Assembly (NCBI GenBank): GCA_000436035.1
Contig: FR893286.1
Span: 28,974-73,199 of the forward strand
Direction: 5' to 3'
DNA length: 44,226 bases
From: Prevotella sp. CAG:732
GTDB lineage: Bacteria > Bacteroidota > Bacteroidia > Bacteroidales > Bacteroidaceae
The first letter of the stretch is position 1. Each line of letters starts with the position of its first letter. The position numbers and the translations under genes are program-made. Positions 1 through 8,538 of the stretch are shown here, piece after piece. The notes under the pieces were generated by a model. The model searched no databases. It saw only the letters and a list, made by a program, of their open reading frames with translations, and was not told the DNA's origin.

Positions 1-1
1 C

Positions 2-586
2 ATTCCTGCTGCCCAATCCTCCGTTGTCTCTAGCGACAACAAAACGACTCAAGAAGCCCCAGCCGCCAAAGGCAAGGCTATCCTCAGCAAGAGTATTAAG
101 TTGGGTAATATTGGCATGACCTTCAAGAACTTGGAGAAGAGCCAAGAAGCGTCTTACAAGAACGTCAATGCCATGACAGATACTCCCGACACAACAGCGA
201 GCACCGATGGCAGTCAAACGCCTTTCAACAACGAGCAGTTGCGTGGTCAATGGATCAGCATGTGCATCAGAATGGAGCACATCACCGAGATGTATGGTAT
301 GTCGCAACGTCTCAAGATGCTCACCCCTACCATCACCGAGTTCCCTAACATCGAGGTGGTCATCGACAATCCTATTCTGATGGAGGATGTCAGCAAAATC
401 AAGAACCGCATCCGCACTACCCTTGTAAGAGGACTGAACAACAATGCCTTGACCATCAACTACCGTCTGGCGGAACAAAGCGAGATCAAGGTCATCAAGT
501 CGAAGAAGGAAATCTTCGATGACTTAAAAGAAAAAACTCCCGCACTAGAAAAACTAGTACAGGAGTTTCAACTTGTAATGGCATAA
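2..586 (+). CDS. dnaX: DNA polymerase III subunit gamma/tau, C-terminal fragment
   Basis: This is the 3' end of a gene that runs off the left edge. The frame is open from base 2 and stops at 584-586, so about 194 residues are visible. The first ~35 residues are a low-complexity Ala/Ser/Lys linker. It is followed by a KLGNIGMTFKNL-type motif and a folded C-terminal domain (IEVVIDNPILMEDV, then RTTLVRGLNNNALTINYRLAE) that I recognise as the Bacteroidetes tau C-terminal region. DnaX is the clamp-loader ATPase subunit, and tau bridges polymerase cores. The AAA+ part lies outside the window. A TTG at 101 is an internal codon, not a start. Assignment rests on recall of family C-termini, so it is likely but not certain. 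Confidence 0.7.
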   Translation: MPAAQSSVVSSDNKTTQEAPAAKGKAILSKSIKLGNIGMTFKNLEKSQEASYKNVNAMTDTPDTTASTDGSQTPFNNEQLRGQWISMCIRMEHITEMYGMSQRLKMLTPTITEFPNIEVVIDNPILMEDVSKIKNRIRTTLVRGLNNNALTINYRLAEQSEIKVIKSKKEIFDDLKEKTPALEKLVQEFQLVMA

Positions 587-629
587 AAATACCCATTACA
601 CACGAAAATAAACTTCCCAAAAAAATATT

Positions 630-1667
630 TTAGATGAGCATCATGCCATTCTCAGCGCATTCCTTGCGCATTTCCTCAGGCCAGATGCTCGCTTGTATTT
701 CACCGATGTGAGCCTTGTGCAACAATACCATGCAAAGACGACTCTGCCCGATACCGCCACCAATACTCAAAGGCAATTTGTCGTTCAAGAGTTGCTGGTG
801 GAAGTACAATTTCTCGCGATCTTCCTTGCCCTCAATCTCCAACTGGCGAAGCAAGCTCTCTTTATCCACACGGATACCCATAGAGCTCAACTCAAAGCTA
901 CGTCCCAACACAGGATACCAAATCAAGATATCGCCATTGAGACCCACCTTTCCATTCTCTGCAACGGTACTCCAGTCATCATAGTCAGGAGCACGACCAT
1001 CGTGCTTCTTTCCATCGCTCAACTTTCCTCCAATACCCTCTACGAATACGGCACCATACTTCTTGCAAATTGCATCCTCACGCTCCTTAGGAGTCTTATC
1101 AGGATACATATCCAGCAAATCCTGGGCATGTACGAAGTGAATCTGCTCTGGCAAGAAAGGTTTGAGCTCTGGATAGTGCTCACAAGTGAGATATTCCGTA
1201 CGGCGGATAGCAGCATAGATACGACGAACCACATTTTCCAAGAAAGCTATCGTACGATCCTTTTTCTCGATAACAGCCTCCCAATCCCACTGATCGACAT
1301 AAAGTGAATGCAAGTTGTCCAGTTCCTCATCGGCACGAATGGCATTCATATCGGTATAGACACCATAACCTGGTTCGATATGATACTCAGCCAAAGTCAA
1401 TCTCTTCCATTTAGCCAAAGAGTGAACGACCTCTGCCTTGGCATCCCCCAAGTCCTTGATAGGGAATGTCACTGGGCGCTCCACACCATTCAAATCATCG
1501 TTGATACCCAAACCTTTCAAAACGAAAAGAGGGGCAGTGACACGACGAAGGCGAAGTTCTGTAGAGAGGTTAGCCTGGAAGAACTCCTTGATCAACTTGA
1601 TACCCATCTCCGTTTGGCGCATGTCGAGCACCGCCTTGTAGTCGATAGGTTTTATTACATTACTCAT
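630..1667 (-). CDS. asnA: Aspartate--ammonia ligase (asparagine synthetase A)
   Basis: It makes asparagine from aspartate, ammonia and ATP (AMP-forming) in the cytosol. The 345-residue protein has the usual AsnA length and the class II aminoacyl-tRNA-synthetase-like fold. Recognisable stretches are TELRLRRVTAPLFV near residue 37, VHSLAKWKRLTLAEY near 82, LHSLYVDQWDWE near 119, and the C-terminal GGGIGQSRLCMVLLHKAHIGEIQASIWP. The start ATG at 1667 follows a good Bacteroidetes promoter (1749-1779). The gene converges with dnaX with a short gap, so it is a monocistron. No frameshift or missing segment is seen. Confidence 0.97.
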   Translation of the reverse strand: MSNVIKPIDYKAVLDMRQTEMGIKLIKEFFQANLSTELRLRRVTAPLFVLKGLGINDDLNGVERPVTFPIKDLGDAKAEVVHSLAKWKRLTLAEYHIEPGYGVYTDMNAIRADEELDNLHSLYVDQWDWEAVIEKKDRTIAFLENVVRRIYAAIRRTEYLTCEHYPELKPFLPEQIHFVHAQDLLDMYPDKTPKEREDAICKKYGAVFVEGIGGKLSDGKKHDGRAPDYDDWSTVAENGKVGLNGDILIWYPVLGRSFELSSMGIRVDKESLLRQLEIEGKEDREKLYFHQQLLNDKLPLSIGGGIGQSRLCMVLLHKAHIGEIQASIWPEEMRKECAENGMMLI

Positions 1668-1748
1668 ATGATTCTATTTCTTTTGTTTTTATTCGATTTT
1701 GCTGTCAAAAGCCACGTTAGTAACAACGGTATCTTCTTTCTGACGGTG

Positions 1749-1779
1749 CAAAGGTACAAAATAATTATTAATCTGCAAG
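1749..1779 (-). promoter_or_regulatory. Bacteroidetes-type promoter of asnA
   Basis: On the minus strand a -33-like CTTG (1779-1776) is followed after 19 bp by TACCTTTG (1756-1749), which fits the TAnnTTTG -7 consensus of the Bacteroidetes primary sigma factor. It sits about 80 bp upstream of the asnA start, leaving a 5' leader of about 75 nt. Confidence 0.7.
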
Positions 1780-1985
1780 CATTTTCTCCTATTTATTTTG
1801 CAAAATGTTAGCATTTTTAATATTTTACTATCTAATTGCATATATTTTAGGGATTTTTGCAAGAAACTTATGGATTACCTTTCTTCCTCCAACGCCAGTT
1901 TGTAACTTTTTCACTGAAAACAGACACAAATATTTGGTTATTTCAAATAAAAGCATTAATTTTGCAAACGTATTATCTTTACCAT

Positions 1986-2062
1986 GGCTCCGTAGCTTAG
2001 TTGAATAGAGCGTCAGATTCCGGTTCTGAAGGTCCTGGGTTTGAGTCCCAGCGGAGTCACCA
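1986..2062 (+). tRNA. tRNA-Arg (anticodon CCG)
   Basis: The 77 bases fold into a full cloverleaf. The acceptor stem is 1986-1992 with 2052-2058 (one G-U pair), followed by discriminator A and an encoded CCA at 2060-2062. The D stem is 1995-1998 with 2008-2011. The anticodon stem TCAGA/TCTGA encloses the loop TTCCGGT, so the anticodon is CCG at 2020-2022 and reads CGG (Arg). The T arm is CTGGG-TTTGAGT-CCCAG. pepT starts 47 bases downstream and is probably co-transcribed. No integrase sits beside it. Confidence 0.97.
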
Positions 2063-2108
2063 ATATCTCCCATCATGGGGAATATCTATACATTATTTAA
2101 TTAAGAAC

Positions 2109-3332
2109 ATGGACTTAACAGAACGTTTTATAAACTACACAAAGTTTGACACACAGTCGAGCGAGGACTCCGACAGTGTGCCTAGTACGGCGAAACAACT
2201 GGAGTTCGCCAAGTATCTAAAACATGAATTGGAGGAGGAAGGCCTCTGCGACGTAGAGATGGACGACATGGGCTACATCTACGCCACTCTCAAGGGCAAT
2301 ACCAAGAAAAAGACACCTACCATCGGATTTATCTCCCACATGGACACCAGTCCCGACGCTAGCGGAAAGGATATCAAGGCTCGTATCATCAAGAACTATG
2401 ATGGCAACGACATCGAACTGAGCCCTGGCATCTTCTCTAGAGTCGATAAATTTCCAGAACTCAAAGCCCACAAGGGCGAGGACATCATCGTCACCGACGG
2501 CACGACTCTTCTTGGTGCCGACGACAAGGCGGGCATCGCCGAAATCGTACAGGCTATGTGCTACCTCCGTGACCACGATGAAATCAAGCATGGTGACATC
2601 AGAGTAGGCTTCAACCCTGACGAGGAAATCGGAATGGGCGCCCATCACTTCGATGTCGAGAAGTTTGCCTGCGATTGGGCTTACACCATGGACGGCGGCG
2701 ACCTGGGCGACCTGGAGTATGAGAACTTCAATGCCGCAGCTGCCAAGATTCACATCAAGGGTGTCAGTGTCCACACGGGTTATGCCAAGGGCAAGATGAT
2801 CAATGCCAGCCGACTCGCCGTTGAGTTCCAAAACATGATTCCGGAGACCGACTTGCCTGAGACTACCGAGGGCTACCAGGGCTTCTATCACCTGCTCGGC
2901 ATCGAGAGCCACTGCGAGGAAGCCAAGTTGGCTTACATCATCCGTGACCATGACCGTGACAAGTTTGAGGACCGCAAGGCATTCATCGCTGATTGCGTCA
3001 AGAAAATCAACGAGAAATATGGCGAGAGCACTTGCGAAGCTGAGATTTACGACCAGTACTACAACATGAAGGAGAAGATAGACCCTAACATGCACGTCAT
3101 CGACATTGTGCTCAGAGCGATGCAAGAGAGCGGCGTTCCTCCTCGTGTAGAACCTATCCGTGGCGGTACCGATGGCGCACAGCTCAGTTTCAAGGGGCTT
3201 CCTTGTCCTAACATCTTCGCCGGCGGTGTCAACTTCCATGGTCCTCACGAGTTTGTCAGCATCCAGGTGATGGAGAAAGCCGTTCAGACCATTGTGAAGA
3301 TTGCAGAGATCACAGCCGAATACAACGACTAA
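2109..3332 (+). CDS. pepT: Peptidase T (tripeptide aminopeptidase, M20B)
   Basis: It removes N-terminal residues from tripeptides in the cytosol with a two-zinc site. The 407-residue protein has the family length. Metal and catalytic residues are present: HMDT (H77, D79), GADDKAG (D138), PDEEIGMG (E172, E173), D195 in TMDGGD, and the C-terminal FHGPHE. The middle VSVHTGYAKGKM segment belongs to the dimerisation domain. The open frame extends back into the tRNA, but ATG 2109 is the right start because it gives the canonical MDLTERFINYTKFDT N-terminus and clears the tRNA. It probably relies on the upstream tRNA promoter. Confidence 0.97.
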   Translation: MDLTERFINYTKFDTQSSEDSDSVPSTAKQLEFAKYLKHELEEEGLCDVEMDDMGYIYATLKGNTKKKTPTIGFISHMDTSPDASGKDIKARIIKNYDGNDIELSPGIFSRVDKFPELKAHKGEDIIVTDGTTLLGADDKAGIAEIVQAMCYLRDHDEIKHGDIRVGFNPDEEIGMGAHHFDVEKFACDWAYTMDGGDLGDLEYENFNAAAAKIHIKGVSVHTGYAKGKMINASRLAVEFQNMIPETDLPETTEGYQGFYHLLGIESHCEEAKLAYIIRDHDRDKFEDRKAFIADCVKKINEKYGESTCEAEIYDQYYNMKEKIDPNMHVIDIVLRAMQESGVPPRVEPIRGGTDGAQLSFKGLPCPNIFAGGVNFHGPHEFVSIQVMEKAVQTIVKIAEITAEYND

Positions 3333-3348
3333 ACTCAATTAAATAATT

Positions 3349-3418
3349 AAGAATTAATAATTAAGAGTTGGCTTATGGGCTTCTATAAAGCATATATCCA
3401 CTTTAATTATTAATTCTT
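3349..3418. repeat. AT-rich perfect inverted repeat between pepT and the antiporter
   Basis: The arms 3349-3364 and 3403-3418 are 16-bp perfect inverted copies (AAGAATTAATAATTAA and its complement) separated by 38 bp. Further short copies of the same TTAATTATTAATT motif follow to 3474, just before the antiporter start. There is no GC-rich stem or U-tract, so it is a weak terminator at best. Role unknown; it may space or buffer the two genes. Confidence 0.6.
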
Positions 3419-3476
3419 ATTTTTTATGGCAGAAAAGCCTCATTCTTAATTATTAATTATAAATTCTTAATTATCA

Positions 3477-5738
3477 ATGAATGAAATACCATATCTCGTA
3501 AAAGACCTCGCCTTGATTCTGATGGTGGCAGGCATCGTCACCATCATCTTCAAGAAACTCAAGCAACCCCTTGTGCTCGGCTATATCGTGGCAGGTTTTC
3601 TCGTTTCTCCTCATATGCCTTACACCATGTCGGTCATCGACGAGAGCGACATCAAGACGTGGGCTGACATCGGTGTTATCTTCACCTTGTTCTCCCTGGG
3701 TCTCGACTTCTCATTCAAGAAGATCGTCAAGATGGGTGCCTCGCCCATCATCGCCACGGTAGTCATCGTCTTCTCGATGATGATGCTCGGCATCAGCGTG
3801 GGACATGGGTTCGGATGGAGCAAGATGGACTGCATCTTCCTCGGAGGTATGCTCGCCATGAGTTCCACCACTATTATATATAAGGCATTCGACGACATGG
3901 GACTGCGGCAGCAGAAATTCGCCGGCATGGTGATGAGCGTGCTGATACTGGAAGACATCCTTGCCATCGTGATGATGGTGATGCTCTCGGCGATAGCTGG
4001 GGGCAGCAATCCCGACGGCGAACAGATGTTGGGCTCCATCGTCAAGATAGGTTTCTTCCTCGTCCTTTGGTTTATCGTGGGCATCTTCGCCATCCCTTGG
4101 TTCTTGCGTTCGGTACGCAAGCTGGTCAACAATGAGACCTTGCTTATCGTGGCATTGGGCTTGTGCTGCGGCATGGCGGTACTCTCCACCAAGGTGGGAT
4201 TCTCCAGTGCCTTCGGAGCTTTCGTCATGGGTAGCATCTTGGCGGAGACCGTCGAGGCGGAGAAAATCATCAAGTTGGTAGAACCCGTGAAGAACCTCTT
4301 CGGAGCCATCTTCTTCGTTTCTGTCGGCATGTTGGTCGATCCTAAGATATTGGTGGAATACGCCCTGCCTATCCTCGCCTTGGTATGCACCATCCTGGTA
4401 GGTCAGGCGATATTGGGCACCCTGGGATTCATGTTGGGCGGCGAGTCATTGAAGTCGGCGATGCGCTGTGGATTCTCCATGTCACAGATTGGTGAGTTCT
4501 CATTCATCATCGCCTCATTGGGACTGTCGCTAGGTGTCATCAGCAACTTCCTCTATCCTGTGGTCGTTGCCGTGTCCGTCATCACCACCTTCCTCACCCC
4601 TTACATGATTCGCCTCGCCACCCCTACCTATCTCGTGATGGAGAAGCATCTGCCCGACAAGCTCATCAACGTACTCAACCACTTTGCCATGAGCCATCCA
4701 TCCACTACCCAACAGAGCAAGTGGAAGTCTCTACTCAAGCAGATGACCATCAATACAGTGGCATACTCCATCCTCTCGGCAGCCGTCATCACCCTGATGT
4801 TCACATTTGTCCTGCCATTCATGCGAAGCCTCTTCCCTGGCTGGCGATTGCACTGGTACGCCAATGCCATCACCGGTCTCCTGACCATCATCATCATCGC
4901 CCCATTCCTACGTGCCATCGTGATGAAGAAGAACCACAGCAATGAGTGGAGGCGTCTTTGGGTGGAGAGTAGCATCAACCGCATCCCTCTTCTCTTCACT
5001 ATCTTCGTGAGATTCGTCATCGCCCTAGGCTTCATCTTCTATATCTGCAACTATCTCACCCGATTCACCAATGCCCTCATGATTATCATCGGCGTGGTGG
5101 TGGTATCTCTGATGATTGCATCCAGATGGACCAAGAAGCGAAGCATCAAGATGGAGCGTGTCTTCATCCACAATCTCCGTTCCCGTGACATCATGGCTCA
5201 GGTGAACGGAGAGAAAAAACCACTCTACGAGGGACATTTACTCGACCGAGACATCCACATCAGTGAGTTTGAGGTACCCGTAGATTCCACTTGGGGTGGA
5301 AAGTCGCTACAGCAATTACACCTTCGCCAACGATTCGGAATCGACATGAGCAGCATCATGCGAGGTTCGCAAAGATTGAACATCCCGAATGGCGAAACCA
5401 TCATCTTCCCCGGCGACAAGTTGCAGGTCATCGGCAACGATGAGCAACTACAGAAGTTTGCCACCTCCATCGCCCAAGACATCTATCCAGAAGACTTGGA
5501 GATAGAGAAACGAGAGATGAAATTGCGCCAGCTCATCATCAGCAGCAAGAGTGAGTTCTGCGGAAAATCGCTCATCGAGAGCGGCATCCGTGACAAGTAC
5601 AACTGTATGGTGGTAGGCTTGGAGGAAGGTCAGGAAAACCTGACGAAGATAGCTCCATCCTATGTTTTCCAAAAAGGTGACATACTCTGGATTGTAGGAG
5701 AAGAAAGCGACCTACAAAAGATTATGGAGAAGAGCTAA
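3477..5738 (+). CDS. CPA2-family monovalent cation:proton antiporter (KefB/RosB-like)
   Basis: It is an inner-membrane exchanger of K+ or Na+ for protons. The 753-residue protein begins with hydrophobic helices typical of Na_H_Exchanger proteins (LALILMVAGIVTIIF, then KQPLVLGYIVAGFLVSP). It contains the GADIGVIFTLFSLGLDF-type core and about twelve or more membrane segments to near residue 540. The cytosolic tail has two tandem TrkA-C (RCK_C)-like repeats, roughly 595-665 and 682-752, each with a GD-containing strand (FPGDKLQVIGND, QKGDILWIVGEE). There is no N-terminal RCK NAD-binding domain, which separates it from classical KefB/KefC. The start ATG 3477 directly follows the AT-rich repeat. 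Ion specificity cannot be told from sequence. Confidence 0.88.
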   Translation: MNEIPYLVKDLALILMVAGIVTIIFKKLKQPLVLGYIVAGFLVSPHMPYTMSVIDESDIKTWADIGVIFTLFSLGLDFSFKKIVKMGASPIIATVVIVFSMMMLGISVGHGFGWSKMDCIFLGGMLAMSSTTIIYKAFDDMGLRQQKFAGMVMSVLILEDILAIVMMVMLSAIAGGSNPDGEQMLGSIVKIGFFLVLWFIVGIFAIPWFLRSVRKLVNNETLLIVALGLCCGMAVLSTKVGFSSAFGAFVMGSILAETVEAEKIIKLVEPVKNLFGAIFFVSVGMLVDPKILVEYALPILALVCTILVGQAILGTLGFMLGGESLKSAMRCGFSMSQIGEFSFIIASLGLSLGVISNFLYPVVVAVSVITTFLTPYMIRLATPTYLVMEKHLPDKLINVLNHFAMSHPSTTQQSKWKSLLKQMTINTVAYSILSAAVITLMFTFVLPFMRSLFPGWRLHWYANAITGLLTIIIIAPFLRAIVMKKNHSNEWRRLWVESSINRIPLLFTIFVRFVIALGFIFYICNYLTRFTNALMIIIGVVVVSLMIASRWTKKRSIKMERVFIHNLRSRDIMAQVNGEKKPLYEGHLLDRDIHISEFEVPVDSTWGGKSLQQLHLRQRFGIDMSSIMRGSQRLNIPNGETIIFPGDKLQVIGNDEQLQKFATSIAQDIYPEDLEIEKREMKLRQLIISSKSEFCGKSLIESGIRDKYNCMVVGLEEGQENLTKIAPSYVFQKGDILWIVGEESDLQKIMEKS

Positions 5739-5825
5739 CAAAAACATCTGCTTGACGCATATCAAGAAATAGGCATTATATTTATATTTCTTAGCAAAGA
5801 CAGCCGTATTTCGACAAAAAAGTGT

Positions 5826-5833
5826 TAACTTTG
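5826..5833 (+). promoter_or_regulatory. -7 element (TAACTTTG) upstream of the 44-aa peptide gene
   Basis: TAACTTTG matches TAnnTTTG and lies 51 bp before the ATG at 5884. No clean TTTG was found 19-21 bp upstream, so this is half a promoter by inspection. Confidence 0.45.
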
Positions 5834-5883
5834 CAGTCGAAAAGATTGAAATAACAGTATTAATATTAAAAAGGATAAAAAAG

Positions 5884-6018
5884 ATGACTATTTTTACTTT
5901 AGCTTTGGCTTTCGCAGCAGTGATGTTTTCAGGTATGGTATTTTGCATGGGTATGTTCTTGAAGCATGTCGTAAGTTCTATCCCAGAGGTTGCAGATATG
6001 AACCATCGCCTTTGCTAA
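5884..6018 (+). CDS. Small single-span membrane protein (44 aa), unknown function
   Basis: ATG 5884 to TAA 6016-6018 encodes 44 residues. The first ~27 are hydrophobic and Met/Ala/Phe-rich (MTIFTLALAFAAVMFSGMVF, then CMGMFL), followed by a short charged tail KHVVSSIPEVADMNHRLC. It has its own -7 element (5826) and a strong terminator right after it (6084), so it forms a self-contained transcription unit, which argues for a real gene. It has one predicted membrane helix with the C-terminus probably cytoplasmic. I do not recognise the family and no function is claimed. The alternative is a short regulatory RNA with an incidental frame. Confidence 0.55.
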   Translation: MTIFTLALAFAAVMFSGMVFCMGMFLKHVVSSIPEVADMNHRLC

Positions 6019-6083
6019 GGCAAGCCGTCTAGACCATCTTTCAGAAAGACAGAATTTTCAGAGAGAGAGATTTTTATATAGTG

Positions 6084-6121
6084 AAAAGGGCTAGTTTCTG
6101 GTATCAGAACTTGCCCTTTTT
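6084..6121. terminator. Bidirectional intrinsic terminator
   Basis: The hairpin AAAAGGGC-TA-GTTTCTG / CAGAAC-TT-GCCCTTTTT has a GC-rich base and a T-run on the plus strand and a CCCTTTT on the minus strand. It ends the 44-aa peptide unit rightward and lies just past the stop of the leftward metal ATPase. Confidence 0.8.
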
Positions 6122-6128
6122 CGTTGAC

Positions 6129-7796
6129 TTATGCCACCCTCAATGCCCTCATGGCATTGAGAACAGCCAACACGGTGACACCGACATCGGCGAAGACCGC
6201 CATCCACATCGTACCGAGTCCAAAGGTAGCCAGCAGCAGAACCGCCACCTTCACTCCGATGGCAAATGTCACGTTCTCATGAGCGATACGAATCGTGCGA
6301 CGAGCTATCTGGATGGCTAGCGCTATCTTTCTCGGCTCGTCATCCATCAAGACCACATCGGCAGCCTCGATGGCAGCGTCACTGCCCAAGGCTCCCATAG
6401 CGATGCCGACATCAGCTCGCTTCAGCACAGGAGCATCGTTGATGCCATCCCCCACGTAAGCCAAGGTTCCATTCTCTTCATCCGAAGCAGGCGCTTGCAA
6501 GAGACGTTCCACCTCAGCCACCTTATCCGTAGGCAGCAACTCGGTATGGCATTCATCGATACCTAGCTGTCGAGCCACATTCTCTCCTACAGCTTGATGG
6601 TCACCCGTCAGCATCACAGTCTTTTTCACACCAAGTTTTCTCAGTTCCACGATGGCTTCCGCACTACCCTCCTTGACGGTATCATTCACTACAATGTTGC
6701 TGATGTGTCCATCCTTCACCAAGCATTCTCCGTGCGTCAAGGTTCCCGTCTTGTCAAATACCACCGTCTTCACCTTGGCAAGCACATCCATATAGTTGCT
6801 TCCCTTGACGAGGATGCCTCGGCGAGAGGCTCCACCGATGCCGGCGAAGAAGGTAAGCGGCACACTGATGACCAAGGCACAAGGACAAGATACCACCAAG
6901 AATATCAAGGCACGATTGAGCCACAATGGCAGATTGTCGAGGAAGCCTCCGATGCCGAAGAGCGACGAACCTATGCCACAAGCTCCCAAGAATGGTGGGA
7001 TAAGAGCCAAAGCCAAGGCGGCGAAAACCACGATAGGCGTATAGACACGGGCAAAGCGAGTGATGAAAGCCTCACTCTTCGACTTGTTTTCATCAGCGCT
7101 CTCCACCAAGGCGATAATCTTGGAAACGGTGCTCTCACCGAAGTTCTTCGTCGTTCGAACACGGATGACACCCGTCAAGTTGATACATCCAGAGACGACC
7201 TCATCGCCCTCGTTCAAGTCACGAGGCACACTCTCTCCTGTCAACGCCAAGGTGTTCAAGGCAGAACTACCCTCTACGACAACACCATCCAAAGGCACTT
7301 TCTCGCCTGGTCGGACGACGATGACCTCGCCCACCTTCACCTCTTCAGGCGAAACCGTCTCGACAAGGCTTTTTCTCTCCACATTCGCCACATCCGGACG
7401 AATATCCATCAAGTGAGAGATGCTGTCACGACTCTTTCCCTCGGCATATCCCTCAAAGAGTTCGCCTACTTGGAAGAAGAGCATCACAAACACAGCCTCA
7501 GGAAACTCCGTCTCCGAATCGGGAAAGAATCCGATGCAGAGAGCACCGATGGTGGCGATTGCCATCAAGAAGTCCTCATCAAACACTTCGCCATGGGCGA
7601 TGCCCTCGGCAGCCTCCATCAAGGTCTCATGCCCTATTATTAAATAAGGTATAAGATAAACGATCAGCAACTGCCAAGTGGCAAGGTTGCAATTCTTCTC
7701 CACCCAAATTGCACCGACCAGCAAGACTGCCGTCACAGCGATGAGGATGATTTTCTTTTTCATTTCTTCCATGATATGATACTTTTTGTTACACAT
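6129..7796 (-). CDS. P1B-type heavy-metal ATPase with a deleted nucleotide-binding domain (ZntA/CadA-like)
   Basis: This is a heavy-metal exporter of the inner membrane by family. Numbered from the 7796 start (Met9 at 7772 or Met12 at 7763 are equally plausible starts), it shows membrane helices at 15-110, actuator motif TGES 186-189, metal-binding CPC 304-306 in the transmembrane helix, phosphorylation motif DKTGTLT from D348, TGDH 397-400 and hinge GDGIND 449-454. Two things are missing. There is no N-terminal HMA domain, which is common. Only about 50 residues separate D348 from TGDH where the family has about 150, so the N domain with its HP and GxG ATP-binding motifs is gone in frame. 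The enzyme is probably inactive or acts otherwise. A -7 element TAATTTTG lies at 7856-7849. CPC predicts Zn/Cd/Pb or Cu. Confidence 0.85.
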   Translation of the reverse strand: MCNKKYHIMEEMKKKIILIAVTAVLLVGAIWVEKNCNLATWQLLIVYLIPYLIIGHETLMEAAEGIAHGEVFDEDFLMAIATIGALCIGFFPDSETEFPEAVFVMLFFQVGELFEGYAEGKSRDSISHLMDIRPDVANVERKSLVETVSPEEVKVGEVIVVRPGEKVPLDGVVVEGSSALNTLALTGESVPRDLNEGDEVVSGCINLTGVIRVRTTKNFGESTVSKIIALVESADENKSKSEAFITRFARVYTPIVVFAALALALIPPFLGACGIGSSLFGIGGFLDNLPLWLNRALIFLVVSCPCALVISVPLTFFAGIGGASRRGILVKGSNYMDVLAKVKTVVFDKTGTLTHGECLVKDGHISNIVVNDTVKEGSAEAIVELRKLGVKKTVMLTGDHQAVGENVARQLGIDECHTELLPTDKVAEVERLLQAPASDEENGTLAYVGDGINDAPVLKRADVGIAMGALGSDAAIEAADVVLMDDEPRKIALAIQIARRTIRIAHENVTFAIGVKVAVLLLATFGLGTMWMAVFADVGVTVLAVLNAMRALRVA

Positions 7797-7857
7797 TCTT
7801 TTATATCTCTTTTCCTAGCGGTCAGTCCGCCACTTCTCCTTTCGGGTGCAAAATTAC

Positions 7858-7893
7858 AAAAAGGCTTCTGCAACCGAGTTGCAAAAGCCTTTT
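7858..7893 (-). terminator. Intrinsic terminator downstream of lysO
   Basis: Arms AAAAGGCTTCTGCAAC (7859-7874) and GTTGCAAAAGCCTTTT (7878-7893) form a hairpin with one mismatch and a three-base loop. Read leftward it is followed by TTTTTG. It ends the lysO transcript just before the -7 element of the metal ATPase gene. Confidence 0.8.
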
Positions 7894-7906
7894 CCACTAC
7901 TATTTT

Positions 7907-8538
7907 CTACAACATACACCACATCGTGACGAGGAATGGCACGGAGAAATCGACCACAAAACCGTGGAAGAGCGATACCACCACATATTGTTGTCCACAA
8001 GTTTGCGAGATGATAGGCAACGTAGTGTCCATGGTCGTGGCACCCCCCGAAGAGATGGGAGCCAACGGTCCAAACACCTTTGCCAACAAGGGAGCAATCA
8101 AGAGGGTGAGTATCTCCCGATAGATATTCGCCAGGAGAGCCACCGTCCCCAGTTCCGCCCCACGATATTGGGTAATGAAGATACTGGATATGGAATAATA
8201 GGCAAAGCCGCTTCCCACCGCCATACAGTCGGTGACGCCTCGGTATTGCAAGAAGAGCCATTCCCCAATACTAATTGCAAGAAGAGCCATGCCACAAGAC
8301 TACCAGCAAAGCTGCCCAATATCGTCGCCACGGGCAACAGTGCCAATCGTGGATTCAGCGATCGGAACTCGCTCACGATATTGTCATTGCTGCCTATGCT
8401 CATTCCCACACAGAAGAGCAAGCAGCATAGGGCGGCGAAAGTAACTCTGCTATCCATCAAGAGAGCCGGCGCCAAGTCTAGTCGTCCCTGGCAAACTCCC
8501 AAGACGAAGAATCCCACTACGATCAAACTCCCTTTCAT
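7907..8538 (-). pseudogene. lysO: LysO lysine exporter, C-terminal half, frameshifted by a 29-bp insertion
   Basis: The LysO family (DUF340) exports L-lysine across the inner membrane. The frame opens at ATG 8538, four bases overlapping the upstream half, and reads KGSLIVVGFFVLGVCQGR through AGSLVAWLFLQ. It then falls out of frame near 8262 and stops early at 8098. The second reading frame, to TAG 7909-7907, carries the conserved remainder: GVTDCMAVGSGFAYYS, FITQYRGAELGTVALLAN, LAPISSGGATTMDTTLP and FHGFVVDFSVPFLVT. A 17-bp direct repeat (8245-8261 and 8274-8290) brackets a 29-bp insertion. Removing exactly one 29-bp unit joins AWLFLQ to YRGVTD and gives an intact 200-aa protein. It is either inactive, a reversible slippage switch, or an assembly error. 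Confidence 0.85.
8245..8290. repeat. 17-bp direct repeat causing the lysO frameshift
   Basis: ATTGCAAGAAGAGCCAT occurs at 8245-8261 and again at 8274-8290, 29 bp apart, with a 12-bp filler between. Recombination or slippage between copies would delete 29 bp and restore the lysO frame exactly. Confidence 0.95.

Noticed and set aside
1986..2062. tRNA-Arg as an attachment site for an island
   Set aside because: pepT and a normal antiporter follow directly, no integrase is near, and I saw no second copy of the tRNA 3' end in the window (checked by eye only).
2001..2108. Upstream start for pepT within the tRNA
   Set aside because: It overlaps the tRNA, and ATG 2109 gives the canonical PepT N-terminus.
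7858..7893. Riboswitch before the metal ATPase
   Set aside because: The hairpin is better explained as the lysO terminator, and no metal-riboswitch core was seen.
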